From NCBI GenBank assembly GCA_003313425.1, contig NHZP01000032.1, positions 434,001 to 498,000 of the forward strand: 64,000 nucleotides of DNA. Direction: 5' to 3'. The DNA is from Pseudopyrenochaeta lycopersici. Its lineage: Eukaryota > Ascomycota > Dothideomycetes > Pleosporales > Pseudopyrenochaetaceae. How positions within the stretch are numbered: the first letter of the stretch is position 1; the number at the start of each line of letters is the position of its first letter. This document shows, piece by piece, positions 58,438 through 64,000 of this stretch. A program made the translations under genes and the position numbers. The notes beneath the pieces were generated by a model that saw nothing but the letters and a program-made list of their open reading frames with translations, was not told where the DNA came from and searched no databases.

Positions 58438-61400
58438 ATGTCACAGCCGCCTCAGACACCTAAACAGCCTGAGAAGCGTCTACCCCCACCGTCAAACCTA
58501 AATCCTTAACTAACTACGACTATAATTAAGCCTGCGCTAATAGAGATCGTGCGATTTACTAGTAAAGAAGCTATTAAAGACTACAGAACTAAGCTTAAGC
58601 GTTATAGTAATGTTAAAGTCCTCTAGCACGCAGAGATTATAGTAGACACTTAGGTTTAAAACTTGCTGCAAGTCTCGCCTGTTAAACAGAAGGGCATAGT
58701 AGATAATTAGATAGTGGCCTTAGCAACTTACTTTAATAAGACTTCAACTCTTATTATCGCGACTAGAGAATTTCTAAAAGGAAGACTGAGCCTAATGTCG
58801 TAGTATAGAGGTATCGCTGCTTTTAAGCAGTAATATCCTATACTTAAGGATATAGACACTTATAAGAAGAAGAGGAAAAAGGAGACAGAGAGCGCGTTTG
58901 CCTATCTAGACAAACACCATTAGTATGTACTAAGGCAGGTCCTTATTCCATATTCTGTTCAGGTAGTATACTCGCACTCTAGCGTGACGGCAGTCTAATA
59001 GTTACTGCGCAGGACCTTACTAGACAACCTCGCTCCCTTCCTTAACATAGCTCTTTACTATTAATAATAATCTATAAGGAGGAAATAGGATAGATTTATT
59101 AATATTACTAACTAGGAAGAAGTACGTTAGCAGATAGCTAATATACCTGCTTAGATAAAGAAGTATTATAAGGACAGTAACGCTAAGTTACGTAGTATCG
59201 TTAACAAGTATAAGATACCTGCCTCTAGGATTACGGCCGACAATATAGACACGCGCTCTAGGGAGGGGTATCTTAACTAGATGTTCTAGACAGAAGTAAT
59301 TAAATAGTATAGAAAATAATTGCATGCAGGAATAAAGCTTCCTCTAAATATAACTATTCCGCCTAAGTAGCTGCAGGAGAATTATTTTAGGTATTATAAG
59401 CAGACTAAGTTACTTCTTCTTACTACTAGTAATAGTAAGAATAATTCTGCGGCTAAGGTTAGCGTCTAGACGACAGCCTTAGCAATAACTGCCTCTAAAC
59501 GTGCTAGAAGCTAAAGCCCCGCTACTTTATTAAATATTAGAGGGCGCACGTAAGTTATTAAGCTTTCTAGTCTTAGTTACTAACGTATAAGTAAAGAATT
59601 TAGAGGTGACATCTAGAATAAGCTAGAGAAGCTAGGCGAGCCTCGAACGGACAGGCTGTCTGTTACAGCTAAAAGCATTCAAGAAATCTAGCTAGAAGAA
59701 TAACGTTTAAGAGGGAATAGGCGTACTTAATAACAGGTTAAGGTAGTAGAGGCCCTTTAAGAGAAATTCTGTCTTAGGCGGCGTTAGAGATTTCCCTCTA
59801 CGCAGCCTCTCGCTCTAGATAAGATTCGCGTAAGAGACTTAGAGTTAGTAAGGCAGTTACGTAAAGAGTTAGAAATACTGCTAGTGATACTTAATAATAG
59901 TATTAACGTTCGAGACTTAATTAAAGAAGACATCTCGCTTAAAACCAGCATCGCAGTGAAATCGCGTAAGGGATGCAACTGTATAAACAAACAGTCTGCT
60001 CTAGTTAAGATGACCGCGTCGCTTACGTCTAGAAAGTTGAATAATAGTAAGCGCGTTCAGCTGATTAATACCTGGTATCGAGAGTGTGTGAATTTCAGCA
60101 CTCTCAAGGATACGCAGGGTAGTTAGGTATTCGACTATCGCAGGGTGTGCTAGCAATATTATTACTACGTGGCTAGCAAGATAGGCCTGCTTACTTAAAG
60201 CCTCAGCATTTTAAACACAGTTTAGCTGCTTAAGATACTATACCATCGTTAGGATTGATAGGGTTAGCTTCAATCAGACCCAGTAACTCAAGTTCTGTTC
60301 TTAGCCCTGTTTCAAGGAGACTATACGCATCAAGACCTAAAAAGCTATTATTATCGCCTAGCAAAAGTTTAAGTCTAAATTAACTAGGACGAAGTTACTA
60401 AAGCTCTTAATTAGGGAGTATATGTTAAAGCATTTAAGGAGTACGGCAGTATTACCTATGATGCCTTCAGCTGGATTTTTAAGGATCCTGAGCTAGTCTT
60501 AATCCTTGATCAGAGTTTTAACATATACCTCTACTATACGCAGTTAATTGATAGCAAGAGCAACCTTAGCTAGTGTTGGGTAATGTATTATTTGTTAGTA
60601 CAGCAGCTTGTGCGTAGTAACGTTAAGTATTAGCTGCTGTACGCAGTCTTACGAAAAGAGCCTAACCTAATTTCTTACCCTTACTACACGAAATACACTA
60701 AGCCTAGGGATAGGACTTACTTCCGTTACATTAACTTAAATATCTCTAAGGCTGTGTACTCAGGCAGGGGTGTAGATATTATCTAAGGAAGCGTCTCTTT
60801 TAACGATAAAGACAAAGATAACTGCACGCAGATACTACGTGGCTTTTATAATATTATCTATAAGTACTAGAACTGGCGAGAAAACTTAGGACTTAAGAAC
60901 TCTACTAGTTACATTGAGGGATAGGATGATAAGAGGGACTGGCCAGAGAGTTGCAGTGCGAAATTCCCTGACGTTAAATGGTTCAGTCAGCCTTACAAGG
61001 CTGGTCACGTCCGCATCTCTGATCCTAGGCTGCCTCATAGATCTGCAACTAAGCAACGACGAACTATCTTACCTTAGTTTGTTAAGGTAGAAGAGGACAT
61101 AACTACGATGGAGATTCCTGAGATAGGCTCCTATTAAGAGCTCGCTGCTGCCTTTTAAAGCTTAACTGCCGCGCCAAAGTCACCGTCTGGACACTTAAAT
61201 TACTATAGCAGCGTCAAGTGGGCCTTTCCTGGAGATATTACACTAGTGTACTCGTTAAACATTACTAAGGCTGTGAACTATCAGCTAAGATAGGATTCTC
61301 CGCTGGTTTTAGAGGAACTAACTAACTTGTTCACAGATCAGCCTAACCCTAGTTTAATCCGTTAATTTATTAAGGATACTAGGAAGGCTACAGTAAAGAT

Positions 61401-61890
61401 AATTAAAGAGCATTAGGTTGTCTGCCAGCATTATAAGAAGCTTGCTTTTAGGGAAGATAAAGACATTGGCGTACCTAATAGGTTGTTCTTCTTAAATAAA
61501 GGTATAAATCTAGCTTAGGAAGCTAAGTAGTAGAAGCACGATAGGTAGGTTAAACAACGCACTGCCCTAGATAAGGTTCTTAAGGAGCTTTCTAATAATC
61601 CTGATAGCAAGGCTGCTAGGATGCTGGACAGGAAGGAGAAACTGAGGCGCCTGTCTATCCGAAGCGCAACTGAGTCTCTACAGACTTTAACTTATGCTGG
61701 TTCACGAAGGTCGTTATCGCAGCAACAGGCGCTAGGTTAGTATTCGCCTGGTCAGTCACCTATAGGACCTCCTCCTGCGCCTTCTCGTCCTGGGCAAGCG
61801 CAACCTGACATGAGCGCGTCAAATCTGCATGCACCGTCGCAGACTCCTCGTCGTAGCAAGAGGATTGAGGAGATTAAGAAGAAGAAGTGA
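58438..61890 (+). pseudogene. Element B third ORF: 1151-codon frame, putative PhyH-like 2OG-Fe(II) dioxygenase
   Basis: From ATG at 58438 (MSQPPQTPKQPEKRLPPP) to TGA at 61890 one frame holds for 3453 nt. In-frame stops are dozens of TAA/TAG and a single TGA near 60255. N-terminal half: Lys/Arg/Gln-rich, helical, unknown. Then NSINVRDLIKEDISLKTSIA (about 59890) and a folded C-terminal part. There RTYFR(Y)INLNISKAV (60712-60756; element A has FRHIN) is followed by GRGVDII and NCTQILRGF, then about 100 residues after the first motif GHVRISDPRLPHRS (61003-61044) and RRTILP. H-x-D, distal H in an LPH-S loop and R about 7-8 residues later is the PhyH-type Fe(II)/2OG signature. The expected Asp is Asn in both copies; TGAC-to-TAAC RIP could explain it. 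The C-terminus is Pro/Ser-rich and ends in a Lys cluster like a nuclear signal. Not a standard gypsy gene; substrate unknown. Confidence 0.55.
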
Positions 61891-61910
61891 GAGTGATTTG
61901 GCTGCACTGT

Positions 61911-61974
61911 CGAGAGCCTAACCAATCAGCAGTCGTCAGGTGAGGCTTGACAGACTCTGACTGGCTGAGTGCCT
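61911..61974. promoter_or_regulatory. CCAAT inverted-pair module 3 (element B)
   Basis: AGCCTAACCAATCAGCAGTC on the left and GACTCTGACTGGCTGAG on the right, just after the third ORF. The left arm keeps CCAATCAG. Confidence 0.5.
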
Positions 61975-62310
61975 CCAGGTCGTTCAAAGGATATTAGGAC
62001 GATAGCATACTTGCTGGCGTCTTCAACAGCAAGGTTAAGGCGCGTTTTCTTTTGTTTTTCCTACTGTCTTTAAGAGATTTGACGATAAAGTGCGAGAGTT
62101 CATGAAGGAACCTGCACGATTATGAGGACTGCTCCTCCTGCAGAAATGCAGCTTATGCTGCCTTCCCTTTGTTCGTGGGGCAACGATTTCTTTCTTTCCT
62201 TTCTTTTTTTTATGTATCTTTTCTTGGCTCTCTTCTCCTCCTGCTAATAGTTCTGCTTATAAAGAGAAGGAATAATAAGCAGGATTTGTGAGCTCAATAG
62301 GACTGAGCTC

Positions 62311-62323
62311 GAAGTAGGGGAGG
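62311..62323 (+). promoter_or_regulatory. Polypurine tract of element B
   Basis: GAAGTAGGGGAGG ending two bases before the 3' LTR (62326), the normal position for plus-strand priming. Confidence 0.7.
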
Positions 62324-62325
62324 TT

Positions 62326-62703
62326 TGTGCTGTTGCACAGGGTACCTGGGCAATCAGGTGATGATGGGTTTCCTTTGTCAGCGAAATTTGGTGATAAAAC
62401 TTGGAGATGCGAGAGATCTCAACATCATGCACCAAACGTGATGCACCATGCACCACACACCACGAGAATTTACTTCAAAACTGAGATTTTGCGAAGTAGC
62501 TAGTGCATTAGCTACGTCAATTTAATGAGATTTCAGACTATTTTGTTTATTACTTTTAATCAGGCTCCATACTTACCTTTGTTTCTGGCAGACTGCACAG
62601 GCAGGGCTGCTCCTGTTATTCACGCACGTTTGATTCCAACGTTACCTCTCATTCACAACACCAGAACTGCGGGATTGTGCCGAACCACCTTGTTAACTCC
62701 ACA
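62326..62703 (+). repeat. Element B 3' LTR (378 bp)
   Basis: Starts TGTGCTGTTGCACAGG and ends TAACTCCACA; flanked on the right by GTAG, matching the left flank of element B. Confidence 0.9.
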
Positions 62704-63601
62704 GTAGTAATCCTGCGTTATTTAACTAGGATTAGCCCTAGGAACTAGGGCGAGGTAGTAGGCACTTAGGTAGCTATACCTATAAGTGTGCTAGTATAAG
62801 TAGCGTAGAAGTAGTAGCTAGCGAGCTCTAGATTAAATTAGCACTAGCAGCGCGTAAGCTTAACGCTAGCTATAATAACCGCGGCATTAGTTTAAGGAGT
62901 AGCAGTAGTAGTAACTACTATATTATATTAGTTACAGAGAACGTATAGGTAGTTTAAGTAAGCATTAAGCTTATAAAGAACCTATATTTATTAATAATAA
63001 CGCGCCTAGAGTAAGCTATAGATTAAAGACTTATAAAAGTACAGGCACTATAATTACTATAAATATAGTAGTTATAGCGCTTATAGTCTAGGTTATTACA
63101 GTTCTTTTTCTACTTAGTAATGTTTTACGCGCAGCGCAGGCACGTCGTAACTATCGCGTTATAATCTATATACTTATTAATATTACTCTACGCGTATAGT
63201 TTAGTACTATAAAGGTGCAACTTCTTAATAAACTTTAGATTTAAGTAATAGACTATAGTGTTAAGTAAGTTATATATATTACGTATATAATTTAAGGGTG
63301 TTATTATAATAGGGTAAAGGAGCAGCGCGATATTATAATAATACTAGAAAACTCTACTATTATAAAGTAAGTCTGCACCTTATTACTAGAGAATAAAAGT
63401 TTTAATTACCTTAACTTTACTAGAGGTAGGAGCGTAAATATAAGGCGCTTATAATATATAGTAACAACGCGCATAGGACGTGTCTAAGACGCGCGATTAA
63501 AACACACATATATAGATACTCTTTTCCTATTTTCCTATATAGTTTTAAGTTTTTATTAAGGCTATTAATACTATTAGGACGCTAGCTAGAGGGGAAAGCT
63601 C
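62704..63601 (+). pseudogene. Element C 3' internal region
   Basis: Resumes after element B. No readable protein; words such as GTATAAGTAGCGTAGAAG and long TA-rich runs. By position it lies between the end of pol and the 3' LTR of element C. An Arg/Lys-rich tail or untranslated region is likely. Confidence 0.4.
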
Positions 63602-63656
63602 TATAATAAAGTATTATAAATCTAAATCTTAGTATTATAGTATAGTTGCGCTAGAC
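63602..63656 (+). repeat. Element C 3' LTR, first 55 bp
   Basis: Matches the first 55 bp of the 5' LTR at 31052 with only transitions (for example TGTAACGAAG versus TATAATAAAG). Interrupted at 63657 by element E. Confidence 0.55.
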
Positions 63657-64000
63657 TGTTATGGGCGAAGAGGCCTGACTAACGAGTGTGCATTTGTCCT
63701 ATACTACAGAAGGAGAAAGATAGAGAAGAGGTTACAGGTATCCTTAGAGGATATATATATATGTTCGTACAAGCGAAGAGGAACGTGCTCTTTTAGCTGC
63801 TAACTTGTACGAGCTAATAAGAAAAGGGGGCAGAGGAGATTAAGGAGTTCTTTCCCCGTGCGATAGTAGCAAAGCCTCTCTTACTTAAAGGGCGCAGCTT
63901 ATTATAATACCCTCCTCCTCCTTAAATAACTATGTTGCTTCTTTGTACGTAGTTTAACTTTAACCTTATACTTATGTAGGTAGCGTTATGTTATTATGCT
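63657..64000. mobile_element. Element E: start of another LTR element, running off the window
   Basis: TGTTATGGGCGAAGAGG begins exactly where homology to the LTR of element C stops. TGTTA-type starts are common in Ty1/copia LTRs. The 344 bp present have milder AT bias, and an inverted word pair (GTTCGTACAAGC and CTTGTACGAGC, about 63760-63810). No coding frame. Right end and duplication lie outside the window. Confidence 0.4.

Larger units (their letters stand above)
49917..62703 (+). mobile_element. Element B: 12.79-kb Ty3/gypsy retrotransposon with an extra ORF, coding on plus
   Basis: 378-bp direct LTRs at 49917-50294 and 62326-62703, starting TGTGC and ending CTC(T/C)ACA. Flanks are AGTAG on the left and GTAG on the right (4- or 5-bp duplication). 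Order on plus: LTR, leader with 40-bp repeats, gag (about 50840-53100), pol (about 53260-57735), third ORF (58438-61890), polypurine tract, LTR. Same family as element A but in opposite orientation. The two B LTRs share family-diagnostic bases not found in A, so B is a separate insertion and not a recombinant. RIP-decayed, but the third ORF keeps constant frame. Confidence 0.87.
31052..63656 (+). mobile_element. Element C: Ty3/gypsy retrotransposon, RIP-degraded, split by three insertions
   Basis: The four surviving pieces are 31052-34054, 46809-47279, 47908-49916 and 62704-63656, together about 6.4 kb, a normal gypsy length. Read on plus with stops ignored they give gag, protease, reverse transcriptase, RNase H, integrase in order. 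The protein frame is cut inside RNase H by element A and resumes after it. The LTR start at 31052 (TGTAACGAAGTATCG) reappears at 63602 as TATAATAAAGTATTA; about 55 bp align with transitions only. The 3' LTR is then interrupted at 63657 by element E. The most heavily decayed element here and necessarily older than A, B, D and E, which lie inside it. Confidence 0.75.

Noticed and set aside
50840..61890. A reassigned genetic code in which TAA/TAG mean Gln
   Set aside because: CAG and CAA codons are still present in the same ORFs, host genes in the window end at TAA/TAG normally, and other changes (Cys to Tyr, Asp to Asn) also fit CpA/TpG decay. RIP is the simpler explanation.
34055..62703. A single 28.6-kb DNA transposon with 378-bp terminal inverted repeats
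   Set aside because: The two outer repeats are inverted, but each pairs better with the inner repeat in the same orientation (shared diagnostic bases, matching GTAT and GTAG flanks, polypurine tract and PBS in the right places). Two LTR elements in opposite orientation explain everything.
1..64000. tRNA or rRNA genes and CRISPR arrays
   Set aside because: I saw no cloverleaf with A and B boxes in order, no rRNA-like stretch and no regularly spaced repeat-spacer pattern. The 14-bp and 40-bp arrays are contiguous tandem repeats without spacers.

Overview
The window is nuclear DNA of a filamentous ascomycete (Pezizomycotina). Coding genes carry short GT-AG introns of 45-58 nt with CTNAY-like branch points. 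The gene families are typically fungal: a HET-NACHT-ankyrin receptor, a Zn2Cys6 regulator, pogo/Fot-type transposases and a Tad-like LINE. Every older repeat carries C-to-T/G-to-A decay of the repeat-induced point mutation (RIP) type, mostly CpA to TpA, so CAG and CAA codons have become TAG and TAA. I cannot name the species.

Region 1, about 1-30.6 kb, is gene-poor, moderate-GC accessory DNA. On the minus strand, 39-5399 reads as one three-exon gene for a 1754-aa NLR-like protein (HET, NACHT, about 20 ankyrin repeats, C-terminal ZZ-like zinc finger). A decayed HET-like pseudogene (6998-8517) and a truncated, decayed LINE (11229-12660) follow. Next come a seven-exon secreted protein of unknown function (13717-15589), a doubtful small gene (16023-16633), a small membrane protein (16664-17039) and a Zn2Cys6 transcription factor (18666-20895). 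The last genes are an FAD monooxygenase (23781-25120) and an EthD-like small enzyme (26910-27627). Between them lie pogo transposase fragments (17.6, 21.1, 22.9, 27.8 kb), one fused in frame to a piece of a second transcription-factor gene, plus a MITE-like element and the first exon of a rhodopsin-fold membrane protein gene cut off by AT-rich repeat DNA.

Region 2, about 30.6-64 kb, is a nest of RIP-degraded LTR retrotransposons. The oldest, C (31052-63656), is a plus-strand Ty3/gypsy element in four pieces. It is interrupted by A (34055-46808, coding on minus), by a short LTR-like element D (47280-47907) and by B (49917-62703, coding on plus). Another element, E, starts inside the 3' LTR of C at 63657. 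A and B are copies of one 12.8-kb family in opposite orientation, each with 378-bp LTRs. They form two 12.8-kb arms of an inverted repeat around a 3.1-kb spacer.

The A/B family is the most interesting object here. Besides gag and a protease-RT-RNaseH-integrase pol, it has a third ORF downstream of pol. In B this ORF keeps a constant frame over 1151 codons (58438-61890) if TAA/TAG are read as decayed glutamine codons. Its C-terminal half has an H-x-(D/N) ... LPH ... RR pattern spaced like a PhyH-type 2-oxoglutarate/Fe(II) dioxygenase. The family also has three copies of its polypurine tract, and three inverted CCAAT-box modules, one after each ORF. A retroelement carrying its own oxygenase-like gene, possibly acting on nucleic acid or chromatin, is the main candidate for an undescribed system. 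That function is inferred only from motifs.

All exon structures were read by eye from splice signals and frame; none is backed by transcripts or database searches.
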